Assembly: GCF_023380025.1 (NCBI RefSeq)
Contig: NZ_CP097253.1
Location: 248,001 to 312,000, forward strand
DNA from: Sphingomonas glaciei
GTDB taxonomy: Bacteria; Pseudomonadota; Alphaproteobacteria; Sphingomonadales; Sphingomonadaceae
Direction of reading: 5' to 3'
DNA length: 64,000 nt
Shown: positions 38,358 through 47,204 of the stretch, in pieces
How the letters are laid out: each line of letters starts with the position of its first letter
Numbering within the stretch: position 1 is the stretch's first letter
Notes under the pieces: generated by a model
What the model was told of the DNA's origin: nothing
Database searches by the model: none
Seen by the model: only the letters and a program-made list of their open reading frames with translations
Position numbers and translations under genes: made by a program

Positions 38358-38758
38358 GCGCTTGGGAATGCACTGAGTCGTTGCTGCGCCGTTCTGTTTG
38401 AACGCGCGATCAGGGCGCCTCGCCGCCATTTTCGTCCCACGATGGAACAAATGCGACAAACCGTTTTCTGGAAGAATTCCAACGAAACTGCTGCCAATTC
38501 AGCAGGTTAGTGATCCATGTTCGCATTGTTAGCATTAACCTGGATTAAAATTATTCGTTGACTCTCAATGGTGGTTAGCAGTTTCTTAAGGCAGCCGAGC
38601 GGGCCAAGGGGGCGCAATCGGGGTGTCGTAGCGGAGGGTCGGTGAAGCGATCGGCCGTTACGACACCGCCAAAGATTTTGAAGTTCAGCCCCCGCGGTGC
38701 GTGACGCTCATCTGAGGCGTCCCGATACACTGGACGTCTCCTGGAAAGGGGATTTTCC
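38358..38758. promoter_or_regulatory. 401-base leader region of the pilus locus
   Basis: No gene seen. The middle (38460-38590) is conspicuously AT-rich for this genome and should hold the pilin promoter. It contains TTAA-N6-TTAA (38535-38548), close to the CtrA pattern TTAA-N7-TTAA, followed by TTGACT (38558-38563) without a good -10. A small inverted repeat, CTGCTG-N6-CAGCAG, occurs at about 38490-38507. AAAGGGG before the pilin ATG (about 38747-38753) is its ribosome-binding site. If transcription starts in the AT-rich part, the pilin mRNA has a leader of 150 bases or more. Confidence 0.4.
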
Positions 38759-38971
38759 ATGACCTTCATTAACATGCTTCGTGACGAATCCGGCGCCTCG
38801 GCGGCCGAATATGCGCTCATCCTCGCCATCGTCGGTTCGCTGATCGCAGCCTCGGCGCTCGCGCTCGGCAACAACATCGGTGAGGCCATGGACGGCGCTG
38901 GCAATCGTATTTGCGATCCGGCTGGCGCTGCTCCCGACCTTTGCGGCGGCGTAGTGGAAGAGGGCGACTGA
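38759..38971 (+). CDS. flp: Flp-type IVb pilin
   Basis: 70 residues. A short charged leader (MTFINMLRDESG) ends in Gly, followed by ASAAEYALILAIVGSLIAASALAL, the hydrophobic helix of Flp pilins. Cleavage by the prepilin peptidase is expected after Gly12, leaving Glu at position 5 (AEYALI) as in other type IV pilins. The mature tail is short, with a Cys pair (ICDPAG and DLCGG) that may form a disulfide. First gene of the locus and separated from cpaB by a hairpin terminator, as expected for a subunit needed in excess. Confidence 0.93.
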   Translation: MTFINMLRDESGASAAEYALILAIVGSLIAASALALGNNIGEAMDGAGNRICDPAGAAPDLCGGVVEEGD

Positions 38972-38979
38972 GGGTCGCA

Positions 38980-39016
38980 GGGGATCGCCGGACACACCGG
39001 CGGTCCCCTCTTTTCT
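38980..39016 (+). terminator. terminator/attenuator between flp and cpaB
   Basis: A 12-bp stem (GGGGATCGCCGG with CCGGCGGTCCCC, one G-U pair; 38980-38991 and 38997-39008) with an ACACA loop is followed by TCTTTTCT. It begins eight bases after the pilin stop. Partial read-through here would give high pilin and low assembly-gene expression from one promoter. Confidence 0.82.
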
Positions 39017-39069
39017 AAGCGTGCAACGAGTTTGCGTAAGCCTTTGATGCGTTCAGAAGGCGGGGGAAA

Positions 39070-40011
39070 ATGAAGAGACAATCCGTGATTGCTCTGGCTG
39101 CTGCGCTGGTCTTCGGACTGGTCGCCGTATTCCTGGCCAACACCTATCTCCTCGCCGGCCGCAACGCCCAATCTCCTGACGGAACGACCAAGATCGCGGT
39201 GGCCAATGTGCCGCTCGACTTCGGGACCGAACTCAAGCCGGAGATGATCCGGCTCATCAATTATCCGACCGACGCGCTTCCCGCCGGCAGCTTCCAGAGC
39301 GCCGCAGAGCTGGTCGGAGGCAAAAATCGCCGAGTGGTGATCGCGCCGATCGCGGTCAACGAAGCGATCCTGGCGACCAAGATTTCGGGCAAGGGCGCCG
39401 GCGCCTCGATCGCCGCGCTGCTGCCCGACGGCAAGCGCGCGGTGTCGGTCCGGATCAACGACGTGTCGGGCGTGGCCGGTTTCATCCAGCCCAGCGACAG
39501 CGTCGACGTCCTCATCACCCGCGAAATCGCCAACGGCGAAAGCCGGCAACAGGTCACCGACGTGTTGCTGCAGAACACCCGGGTCATCGCCATGGGTCAG
39601 CGCGCCAAGAACGAGACGGGCAAGCCGGCGGTGGCCAAGACCGCGACGCTGGAAGTGACCCCGATCGACGCGCAGAAATTGGCGCTCGGCCAGCAGGTCG
39701 GCGACCTCAGCCTCGTGCTGCGCAAGCCGGGCGAACGCGACGATGTCAGCCTGGTCGAGACCGTCAGCCTCGATGACCTTCGCTACGGCACCTTCGCCGG
39801 TACCTATGGCGGGGCGATGCGCGCCGCCAACCTGACCATGCAGGCAGCCCCGCAACGCTGGCGCCCGGCGGCGATCGCCGCGCCGCGCCAGCCGGCTCGC
39901 CAGCCCGCCCGCGCCGCAGCCGCGCCGCGACCGGCGCCGGTCCGCAACAATGTCGACGTGGTCAGGGGGACCACCGAAACCAGCTACGAAGTAGGGGGTG
40001 CCAGTGGCTAA
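39070..40011 (+). CDS. cpaB: Flp pilus assembly protein CpaB/RcpC
   Basis: 313 residues. An N-terminal membrane anchor (VIALAAALVFGLVAVFLANTYL) is followed by a SAF-type domain (IAVANVPLDFGTELKPEMIRLINYP) and the RcpC/CpaB core (GKRAVSVRINDVSGVAGFIQPSDSVDVLITRE). The C-terminal 60 residues are Ala/Pro/Arg-rich and probably unstructured. CpaB sits in the periplasm and works with the secretin CpaC. Its stop overlaps the cpaC start. Confidence 0.92.
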   Translation: MKRQSVIALAAALVFGLVAVFLANTYLLAGRNAQSPDGTTKIAVANVPLDFGTELKPEMIRLINYPTDALPAGSFQSAAELVGGKNRRVVIAPIAVNEAILATKISGKGAGASIAALLPDGKRAVSVRINDVSGVAGFIQPSDSVDVLITREIANGESRQQVTDVLLQNTRVIAMGQRAKNETGKPAVAKTATLEVTPIDAQKLALGQQVGDLSLVLRKPGERDDVSLVETVSLDDLRYGTFAGTYGGAMRAANLTMQAAPQRWRPAAIAAPRQPARQPARAAAAPRPAPVRNNVDVVRGTTETSYEVGGASG

Positions 40012-41485
40012 GGGGATGATGCTCGCGGCGCTTGGCGCCGGAGCGCTGCTGCTGGGGGCAGCGCCGGCGGCGGGGCAGGTCGCCGCGATCAGCACCGCCG
40101 AGGGGATGCATGCGGGCGAACTGGTCGTCCCGGTCGCCAAGAGCCAGGTGCTGCGCTCGGACCGGCCGTTCGCCAAGGCGCTGATCGGCAACCCGGAAAT
40201 CGCCGACATCCTGCCGCTGAACAGCACGTCGCTGTACGTGCTGGGCAAGAAGGCGGGGACCACCAGCCTGACCCTGTACGACCGCAACAGCAACCTTATC
40301 GCGGTGATGGACGTGGCGGTCGGGCCCGACGTGCTCGGGCTTCGCCGCCAATTGTCCGAACTGCTCCCCGCCAGCCAGGTCGGCGCGCGGCTGAGCAACG
40401 ATTCGATCGTGCTGGAAGGGATCGTGCCGAGCGGCCCCGCCGCCGACCGCGCGGTCCAGCTTGCCAGCACCTATGCGCCGGGCAAGGTCGTCAACCTGCT
40501 GTCGGTCGGTTCCTCGCAGCAGGTGATGCTGGAGGTCCGCTTTTCGGAGGTCAAGCGATCGGCGCTGCAGCAAATCGGGGTCAGCACCTTCGTCGGCTCG
40601 GACGGCGGCAAGCTGACCGGGGCGATCGGGGGCGGGGCCGGGCTGGTCGGCGGTGGCCCGCCGACGCTGGCGGCGATCACCGACAGTTTCGGGATCATCT
40701 CCCGCACCTTCCGGGCGTTCGGGACCAACTTCAACCTGACGCTGGACGCGTTGGAGCGGAAGGGGGCGATCACCACGCTGGCCGAGCCGACGCTGATCGC
40801 CTTGTCGGGTGAGACGGCGAACTTCCTTGCCGGCGGCGAATTCCCGATCCCGACGGTACAGGGTAGTGGCGGGTCTGATGATGGCGGCGGCGGCAGCCGG
40901 GCGATCACCGTCGAATTCAAGCCATTCGGCGTCAGCCTTGCCTTCACGCCCACCGTGCTGGCCGACGGGGTCATCAACCTGGTCGTCGCGCCGGAAGTCA
41001 GCTCGATCGATCCATCGGCCTCGGTGATCATCAACGGCCTTCGAGTCCCGGGATTGCAGACCCGCCGCGCCAAGTCGGTGGTCGAACTGCGCGACGGCGA
41101 AAGCTTCGCCATGGCCGGCCTGATCCGCAAGGACTTCCAGGACACCATCCGCCAGGTCCCGCTGCTGGGCTCGCTTCCGATCATCGGCAGCCTGTTCCGC
41201 TCCAGCGGCTTCCAGCGCGAGGAAACCGAGCTGGTGATCATCGTCACGCCGCGGCTGGTCCGGCCGGTGCGCCCCGATCAGGTGAGGGCGCCGACCGACC
41301 GCGTCCAGCCGCCGGCTCCCGCCGACCTCATCCTCCTTGGACGCACCGACACGGGCGTCGGGCCAGCGCCCGAGGTCGGGGTCAACAACCCGCCGCCGGC
41401 AACCGGCGGGGCAGGTGGGATGGCCGCCAAGACGGCGCCCAAGGGTCCGACCGGTTTCGAAGGGGATTATGGCCATGTGCTCTAA
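40004..41485 (+). CDS. cpaC: Flp pilus secretin CpaC/RcpA
   Basis: 493 residues from GTG 40004 (AGGGGG just upstream; a GTG at 39998 is also in frame). Signal peptide (about 1-25), BON-like N-domain and secretin domain: LNSTSLYVLGKKAGTTSLTLYD, VMLEVRFSEVKRSALQQIGV, and the C-terminal secretin core VPLLGSLPIIGSLFRS and ETELVIIVTPRLVRP. It forms the outer-membrane channel for the pilus. The stop lies inside the start region of the small lipoprotein gene. Confidence 0.93.
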   Translation: MAKGMMLAALGAGALLLGAAPAAGQVAAISTAEGMHAGELVVPVAKSQVLRSDRPFAKALIGNPEIADILPLNSTSLYVLGKKAGTTSLTLYDRNSNLIAVMDVAVGPDVLGLRRQLSELLPASQVGARLSNDSIVLEGIVPSGPAADRAVQLASTYAPGKVVNLLSVGSSQQVMLEVRFSEVKRSALQQIGVSTFVGSDGGKLTGAIGGGAGLVGGGPPTLAAITDSFGIISRTFRAFGTNFNLTLDALERKGAITTLAEPTLIALSGETANFLAGGEFPIPTVQGSGGSDDGGGGSRAITVEFKPFGVSLAFTPTVLADGVINLVVAPEVSSIDPSASVIINGLRVPGLQTRRAKSVVELRDGESFAMAGLIRKDFQDTIRQVPLLGSLPIIGSLFRSSGFQREETELVIIVTPRLVRPVRPDQVRAPTDRVQPPAPADLILLGRTDTGVGPAPEVGVNNPPPATGGAGGMAAKTAPKGPTGFEGDYGHVL

Positions 41486-41768
41486 GCTGTTGCCGATCGC
41501 GGCTGCCGCACTCCTCCTGACCGGATGCAACACAATCGATGCCCGCACCGGGTCGGCCGATCGCCAGTTCGGCGAGGCGGTGGCCTGGAACAAGGCGGTG
41601 CAGACCATCAACCCGGATCCCGTCTACACCGCCGAGGCGACCCCGGCGGGGAGCGACGGCGCCAAGGCGGCCGCAGCCAGCCAGCGTTACCGCACCGACA
41701 AGGTCAAGCAGGTCGAGGCGATCGGCACCTCGAGCGGCGGCGCGGCAAGCGGCAGCGGGCCGCAATAG
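41475..41768 (+). CDS. small lipoprotein in the cpaD position
   Basis: 97 residues from ATG 41475 (AAGGGG nine bases upstream). A lipoprotein signal with lipobox LLTGC (Cys about 19) is followed by a short polar region (FGEAVAWNKAVQTINPDPVY) and a Gly/Ser-rich tail. The gene stands where cpaD lies in other alphaproteobacterial tad loci, but the product is less than half the usual CpaD length and lacks a peptidoglycan- or substrate-binding domain I can recognise. It overlaps the end of cpaC by 11 bases. Probably an outer-membrane lipoprotein helping the secretin; it may be a reduced CpaD or an unrelated pilotin-like protein. Confidence 0.75.
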   Translation: MCSKLLPIAAAALLLTGCNTIDARTGSADRQFGEAVAWNKAVQTINPDPVYTAEATPAGSDGAKAAAASQRYRTDKVKQVEAIGTSSGGAASGSGPQ

Positions 41769-41778
41769 GGAGTGTGCA

Positions 41779-43449
41779 ATGCTGCGCTCGATCAAGAGAC
41801 TGGCCAGGGCGAAGCAGGGATCGGTAGCGCCGATCGTTGCCCTGTCGCTGGTCGGCCTGATCGCGGCCGGCGGCCTGGCGGTTGATTTCGCCCAGCTCGC
41901 CAATCTCGATACCGAATTGCAGAACGCCGCCGACCAGTCCGCGCTGGCCGGAGTGACCCAGCTGGACGGGCAAGACGGCGCGATGCAGCGGGCAAGAGCC
42001 GCTGCGCGGGCGCTGGTCGCCAACGATACCCGCTTCGCCAACGACGCCAACGCCGACGGCCAGGCGGCGACAGTCGCCAACATCTATTTCTATGCCTCGA
42101 GCCCGGACGCCGAGGCAGACGAGAACCGGATCGAGGATACCGCACCGAGCGAAGGGGAGGCCGATCCGGACAGCCTCGCCAAGTTCATCCGGGTCGACAT
42201 TACCGCCCGCCAGGCCCGCTACGCGATGACGCCGATCGTCGGGCTGGTGAACTCCGGCAACATCGCGGCATCGGCCGTCGCCGGGCTTGGCTCCGCCATC
42301 TGCAAGACACCCCCGGTGATGATCTGCAATCCGGCCGAGACCGGGGCCGAAGCGGAGGATGTGACTCCTGGTTTCGACGCGTCGCTGTATATCGGAAAAG
42401 GGCTTCGACTGGTGTCGGTCGGCGGTGGCACGGGGGGATGGGCGCCCGGCAACTTCGGCTATCTCGACTCGAACGGTGGATCTAACGGCGCCCCTGGACT
42501 GCGAGAGGCGCTCGGCTGGACGGCACCGCCGGGGGAGTGCCAACCCGGTAATGGTGTCGATACAAAGCCCGGCGCAACCGTCACGGTCACCGACAGCCTG
42601 AATACCCGCTTCGACATCTACGACGGGGATGTGAGCTGTCCATCCGGCGGCAACTGCCCATCCTCGGTGAATGTGGTCAAGGACACCAATCGGCCGGGGA
42701 ACGCCAACGGCGGCAATGCCTGCAAGCTGCATAATCAGGGCTGGAGCCTGCCCAATACCGGTGTCCGCTACTACGGGTACGATTACCCGCGAACCAATGC
42801 GGCGTTGCCGACGTCCATCATTCCGCTCGCCATGGGGCATCCGCGGGATATCTGCCACTCGGTCGGCAGCGGAGTCAGCGGACACTGCAATGGACCGATC
42901 GGCACCGGCGTGTGGGATCGCGACGCCTATTTCCGGACCAATTACCGGCGTTCCGACGGGACGTACTGGACCGGCGGAACCGCTGCTGGATCGTGGCAGG
43001 ATAACACCGATCTGCCGGCCAATGCGACGCGCTACGCGGTGTACGTCTGGGAAATCGCGAACCGCGGCGACGTGATCGACGGCGTAACCGTGCTGGGGCC
43101 CCGGGTGGCGTCTGGAACCGGCGCCAACGCTGCCACCGCTTACGGTCAGTCGCAGTGCAGCATCCCGAAGGGGCAGGGCGCCCCGCTGGAGCCCGGCGAG
43201 AACACGATCGACCGGCGTCGCATTTCCGTGGCCGTCGTCAACTGCCTCCGCGAAGGGGTGAATGGCGCCGAGGACGACCTCGAAGTGGTCAAGTGGATCG
43301 ACGTCTTCCTCGTCGAGCCGTCGATCAATCGTGAGCGGACCGGCGCAGGGGACGTTTATGTTGAGGTGATCGGCGAGACTTTGTCGGGGGCGGCAGGCTC
43401 GACCGGGGGGCAGGTGGTCCGCCGTGACAAGCCGTATCTCGTGAAATGA
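41779..43449 (+). CDS. tadG: TadG-like pilus-associated protein
   Basis: 556 residues from ATG 41779 (AGGGAG upstream). The N-terminus has the TadE/TadG anchor: a basic start, GSVAPIVALSLVGLIAAGGLAVDFAQLANLDTELQNAADQSALAGV. The rest is extracytoplasmic, Gly/Asn-rich, with at least ten cysteines that may form disulfides (for example ICKTPPVMICN and the CPSGGNCPS region). The layout is that of TadG proteins, which are made as pseudopilin-like or adhesin-like accessory components. It overlaps the next tadE gene by four bases. Confidence 0.85.
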   Translation: MLRSIKRLARAKQGSVAPIVALSLVGLIAAGGLAVDFAQLANLDTELQNAADQSALAGVTQLDGQDGAMQRARAAARALVANDTRFANDANADGQAATVANIYFYASSPDAEADENRIEDTAPSEGEADPDSLAKFIRVDITARQARYAMTPIVGLVNSGNIAASAVAGLGSAICKTPPVMICNPAETGAEAEDVTPGFDASLYIGKGLRLVSVGGGTGGWAPGNFGYLDSNGGSNGAPGLREALGWTAPPGECQPGNGVDTKPGATVTVTDSLNTRFDIYDGDVSCPSGGNCPSSVNVVKDTNRPGNANGGNACKLHNQGWSLPNTGVRYYGYDYPRTNAALPTSIIPLAMGHPRDICHSVGSGVSGHCNGPIGTGVWDRDAYFRTNYRRSDGTYWTGGTAAGSWQDNTDLPANATRYAVYVWEIANRGDVIDGVTVLGPRVASGTGANAATAYGQSQCSIPKGQGAPLEPGENTIDRRRISVAVVNCLREGVNGAEDDLEVVKWIDVFLVEPSINRERTGAGDVYVEVIGETLSGAAGSTGGQVVRRDKPYLVK

Positions 43450-43982
43450 CCGGGCTTCGCGCCATCGTCCGCTGCGAGCGCGGTGCGGCCGGGGCCGAGA
43501 TGGCGCTGGTATTGCCGCTGCTGCTGGTCCTGATGGTCAGCGCGTTCGAGCTCGGCAATTATTTCCGCGAGTGGCATACCCTTTCCAAGGGCGTGCGCGA
43601 CGGTGCCCGCTTCGCCGCACGCCACGACTTCGCCGACTTCGATTGCGGAACCGCGACCGCTGCGGACAACGTGGTTACCGCCACCGAGGAAGTGGTGCGC
43701 ACCGGCGTCGCGAGTGGGACCGCCGACCTCTTGCCAAACTGGGACAGTGCCGAAGTCGTGCTGTCGGTCGAGTGCTCGTCGAGCGTAATAACTGGCGTCG
43801 ATGGAGACGGCGAGGACATCAACGAGGAACTGGCCGGGATCTACCGCGGTGCCGAGGATGGCGCGCCAGTGGTGACTCTGACCGTTCGCCTGCCCTATCG
43901 CGGACTGTTCGGTCAGTTCGGCTGGAACGGCTCCGGCCTCAATATCGCGGCAAGCGAGCAGGCAGCGGTGATGGGCGTATGA
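43446..43982 (+). CDS. tadE: TadE-like pseudopilin
   Basis: 178 residues. A short leader (LRAIVRCERGAAG) precedes AEMALVLPLLLVLMVSAFELGNYF, the TadE signature with Glu five residues into the hydrophobic helix. Prepilin-type cleavage would fall at or next to Gly in the GAAG run. The globular part is small and acidic. TadE and TadF pseudopilins are needed for Flp pilus assembly. Overlaps both neighbours by four bases. Confidence 0.87.
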   Translation: MTGLRAIVRCERGAAGAEMALVLPLLLVLMVSAFELGNYFREWHTLSKGVRDGARFAARHDFADFDCGTATAADNVVTATEEVVRTGVASGTADLLPNWDSAEVVLSVECSSSVITGVDGDGEDINEELAGIYRGAEDGAPVVTLTVRLPYRGLFGQFGWNGSGLNIAASEQAAVMGV

Positions 43983-44593
43983 TCCGCGCGCTGCTCAAGG
44001 ACCGCAGGGGCGGCGGCGCGGTGGAGTTCGCGCTGGTTCTGCCGATCCTGCTGACCTTCCTCTTCGGGATCATCGATGCTGCCCGCCTGGCGTGGGACTA
44101 TAACCGCATCGCCAAGGCGACCCAGATGGGCGTGCGGATGGCCGCGGTTACCGATGTCCTCGACAGCGGCCTCGAAGCGGAAAGCTACGTCGGGTTCGTC
44201 ACCAGCGATGGAAGAACTCTCACCCAAGGCGACCGCATCCCGCAGGACGCGCTAGGGCAGCTGGTTTGCACCGAGGATGGCTGCTCGTGCGCCGAGGAAG
44301 GGACTTGCCCCGACGCTGGCACTTTCAACGGTGACGCCTTCGCGGACATCGTGGAAAGGATGGCCGCCATCTATCCCGAGGTCACGTCGGACAAGGTTCG
44401 CATCACCTACAGCGGCTCGGGCCTCGGCTATGCAGGCGATCCGAACGGGATGGACATCTCTCCGACTGTCACGGTCAGCATCGTCGGAATGCAGTTTGAG
44501 CCCATTTCCCTGCTCGCTTTGGTCGCTCTCCCGCTTCCCGACTTCCGCACCAGCCTGGTGATGGAAGACGGCGTCGGCAGCACCAGTAATTGA
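43979..44593 (+). CDS. second TadE/TadF-like pseudopilin
   Basis: 204 residues from ATG 43979. Leader IRALLKDRRGGG then AVEFALVLPILLTFLFGIIDAARLAW, again with Glu near the start of the helix. The C-terminal part has an acidic cysteine-rich stretch (LVCTEDGCSCAEEGTC) absent from the first TadE. It fills the TadF position. Coupled to the preceding gene and ending 10 bases before cpaE. Confidence 0.85.
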   Translation: MIRALLKDRRGGGAVEFALVLPILLTFLFGIIDAARLAWDYNRIAKATQMGVRMAAVTDVLDSGLEAESYVGFVTSDGRTLTQGDRIPQDALGQLVCTEDGCSCAEEGTCPDAGTFNGDAFADIVERMAAIYPEVTSDKVRITYSGSGLGYAGDPNGMDISPTVTVSIVGMQFEPISLLALVALPLPDFRTSLVMEDGVGSTSN

Positions 44594-44603
44594 GGTCAGA
44601 CAA

Positions 44604-45809
44604 GTGAGCGCCATGAACCAGCAGGATACGGCCAAGGCCTGGCGCTTCCAGGGGCGCGAGGCCGAGATCCACCTGTACCTCAGCGCTGCCGAGGGCGACA
44701 TTGGCGCGCTAATGGGCGCGCGGGTGCTCGGCCTTCCGCTGACTCTCAGCATCGTGCCGGTGTCCGACTGGATCGATGCCACCGACATGGCGCGCGCGGC
44801 GGTGGCGGTGGTCCAGGTCGACGCTGATTCACCTGCGTCGATCAAGCGGTTCGAGCGTCTTGCGGCGGCCAATCCCGACACGCCGCTGATCGCCGCCGCC
44901 TTCAATCCGCCGCTGGCACTGGTTCGATCGCTGCTGCGCAGCGGGGCCCACGATGTGCTTCCGCTGCCCTTGTCGCTCGATGATCTCGTCACCTCCATCG
45001 CCCCGCTGGCCGAGCAGGTGCAGCAGAAGGAAGTCCATGCGCTTGCCGGCAAATCGCGGCTGATCACCTTCAGCAAGGCGCGGGGCGGAAGCGGCGCCAC
45101 CGCGCTCGCCACCCAGCTTGCCTGCCGCTTTGCCGCGCGCGAGGCGGCGGCGGGCCGTGAAGCCTGCCTGATCGACCTCGACGTCCAGTTCGGCGATGCT
45201 GCCTTCCAGCTTGGGCTGACGCCCAAATTCTCGCTCACCGACGCGGTCGCGGCGGGATCGCGGTTGGATGGCGAATTGCTTCGGTCGATCACGACGGTCC
45301 ACCCGAGCGGCCTGCATGTCCTTGCCGCTCCCGACGAGATGCTGCCGCTGGAAGGGCTCAACAACGACCAGGTGCTGGCCGTCGTTGAGCGCGCGCAGCG
45401 GGCGTTCGGGACCGTGTTCGTCGACCTTCCCGCCAACTGGACCCACTGGTCGCTGTCGCTGGCGGCGCGTTCAGACCTGATCCTGCTGGTCGCCGACCTC
45501 AGCGTCGCGGGACTGCGCCAGGCGCGGCGCCAGCTGGACCTCCTGCAGGAACAAGAACTGGGCGAGGTGCCGCTCGAGATCATCCTCAATCGTCACGAGA
45601 AGAGCCTGTTCGGGTCGGTCAAGTCGGGCGATGCCACAACGGCGCTGGGGCGCGACGCGCGTTTCACCGTCGCCAACGATCCCGCCACCGTCAACGCCGC
45701 CATCGAGCGCGGCGTGACGGTCGATGAGGTCAAGCGGAAGAGCGCGTTCGGAAGCGACCTCGACCGGCTCGACAAGGCGCTCGTCGATATCCTCGGACTG
45801 GAGCGCTGA
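44604..45809 (+). CDS. cpaE: CpaE/TadZ pilus localisation ATPase
   Basis: 401 residues (GTG 44604; ATG at 44613 possible). The N-terminal 130 residues form a receiver-like domain without clear phosphoacceptor geometry. The C-terminal 260 residues form a MinD/ParA-like domain with an atypical Walker A, KARGGSGATALATQLA, lacking the P-loop lysine of GKT, as in many CpaE proteins. CLIDLDVQFGDAAFQLGL and VFVDLPANWT follow. CpaE/TadZ places the pilus machine at the pole. It precedes cpaF by three bases. Confidence 0.9.
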   Translation: MSAMNQQDTAKAWRFQGREAEIHLYLSAAEGDIGALMGARVLGLPLTLSIVPVSDWIDATDMARAAVAVVQVDADSPASIKRFERLAAANPDTPLIAAAFNPPLALVRSLLRSGAHDVLPLPLSLDDLVTSIAPLAEQVQQKEVHALAGKSRLITFSKARGGSGATALATQLACRFAAREAAAGREACLIDLDVQFGDAAFQLGLTPKFSLTDAVAAGSRLDGELLRSITTVHPSGLHVLAAPDEMLPLEGLNNDQVLAVVERAQRAFGTVFVDLPANWTHWSLSLAARSDLILLVADLSVAGLRQARRQLDLLQEQELGEVPLEIILNRHEKSLFGSVKSGDATTALGRDARFTVANDPATVNAAIERGVTVDEVKRKSAFGSDLDRLDKALVDILGLER

Positions 45810-45812
45810 TCC

Positions 45813-47204
45813 ATGTGGCAGATTCGCAAACCCCAGCAGCACCAGGATAGTCCGCCGGACGAGGAGAAGGTGGTTCCGCTCGAAGAACGGCGGCTGATGA
45901 ATGTCGGCGATGCTGGCGCCTTTGCCAGCCGCGACGCTAACACCGAGCTCAAGGTCGCGCTTCACCAGCGCTTGCTCGACCTCATCAATCTCGCGGCACT
46001 CGAGACTATGTCGCGGGCGCAGATCCAGGACGAGATCGGCGAGATGGTCCAGGAGGAGCTCGCCAAACAGAACCATGCGCTGAACCAGATCGAGCGGCGC
46101 CAGCTGGTCGACGACGTCATCGACGAACTTCTCGGCCTCGGTCCGCTCGAGCCGCTTCTCAAGGATCCGACGATCACCGACATCCTGGTCAACGGCCACA
46201 AGCGGATCTTCGTCGAGCGCTATGGTACGCTAGAACTGAGTTCGGCGCAGTTTAAGGACGACCGGCACCTCATCCGGATCATCCAGAAGATCGTGTCGGC
46301 GGTCGGCCGGCGGGTCGATGAAAGCTCGCCGCTGGTCGACGCGCGGCTGGCCGACGGAAGCCGCGTCAATGCGGTGGTTCCGCCGCTGGCGATCGACGGC
46401 CCGCTGCTGTCGATCCGCAAGTTCGCCAAGGTGCCGATTTCGATGGACCGGCTGGTCGAGATCGGGTCGATTCCGCAGGCCATCGCCGAGGTGCTCCAGG
46501 CGATCGTGCGGTCGCGCCGCAACGTGCTGATCTCCGGCGGCACTGGCTCGGGCAAGACGACCATGCTGAACGCGATGTCGGCGTACATCGGCAACAGCGA
46601 GCGGATCGTCACGATCGAGGACAGCGCCGAACTGCAGCTCCAGCAGGTGCATGTCGCGCGGCTGGAAACCCGGCCGGCCAACACCGAAGGCAAGGGCGAG
46701 ATCGCGCAGCGCGACCTGGTCAAGAATGCGCTGCGCATGCGGCCCGACCGGATCATCGTCGGCGAAGTGCGCGCCGGCGAGGCGTTCGACATGTTGCAGG
46801 CGATGAACACCGGGCACGACGGGTCGATGACCACGGTCCACGCCAACACCGCGCGCGACGCCGTGTCCCGTGTCGAGCAGATGATCGGCATGTCGGGGAT
46901 CGACATTCCTGCCCGCTCAGCCCGCGCGCAGATCGCCTCGGCGATCAACATCGTGCTTCAGCTGGTGCGGCTTGCCGACGGCCGCCGCCGCCTGATCAGC
47001 GTGTCCGAGATCATCGGCATGGAAGGCGATGTGATCACCATGCAAGAGATCTTCCGCTTCCGGCAGACCGGGCGGTCGAGCGATGGCGAAGTGCTCGGCC
47101 GGTTCGAGGCCTCGGGCATCCGTCCCCGCTTCCTCGAGGACGCGATGAGCCACGGCATCATGCTGTCGCCCGACCTGTTCCGGCCGGACGTGAGGTTCGA
47201 TTGA
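45813..47204 (+). CDS. cpaF: CpaF/TadA pilus assembly ATPase
   Basis: 463 residues, a type II/IV secretion ATPase. N-terminal helices include LVDDVIDELLGLGPLEPLLKDPTITDILVNG, then Walker A ISGGTGSGKTTMLNAM (about 234-249), the acidic box (RIVTIEDSAELQL), Walker B (IIVGEVRAGEAFDMLQAM) and the histidine box (HDGSMTTVHANT). It powers extension, and in some species retraction, of the Flp pilus through TadB and TadC. Its stop overlaps the tadB start. Confidence 0.95.
   Translation: MWQIRKPQQHQDSPPDEEKVVPLEERRLMNVGDAGAFASRDANTELKVALHQRLLDLINLAALETMSRAQIQDEIGEMVQEELAKQNHALNQIERRQLVDDVIDELLGLGPLEPLLKDPTITDILVNGHKRIFVERYGTLELSSAQFKDDRHLIRIIQKIVSAVGRRVDESSPLVDARLADGSRVNAVVPPLAIDGPLLSIRKFAKVPISMDRLVEIGSIPQAIAEVLQAIVRSRRNVLISGGTGSGKTTMLNAMSAYIGNSERIVTIEDSAELQLQQVHVARLETRPANTEGKGEIAQRDLVKNALRMRPDRIIVGEVRAGEAFDMLQAMNTGHDGSMTTVHANTARDAVSRVEQMIGMSGIDIPARSARAQIASAINIVLQLVRLADGRRRLISVSEIIGMEGDVITMQEIFRFRQTGRSSDGEVLGRFEASGIRPRFLEDAMSHGIMLSPDLFRPDVRFD

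Noticed and set aside
38444..38465. GGAAC...CGTT resembling an EcfG general-stress promoter upstream of flp
   Set aside because: The spacer is 13 bases instead of the expected 16-17.
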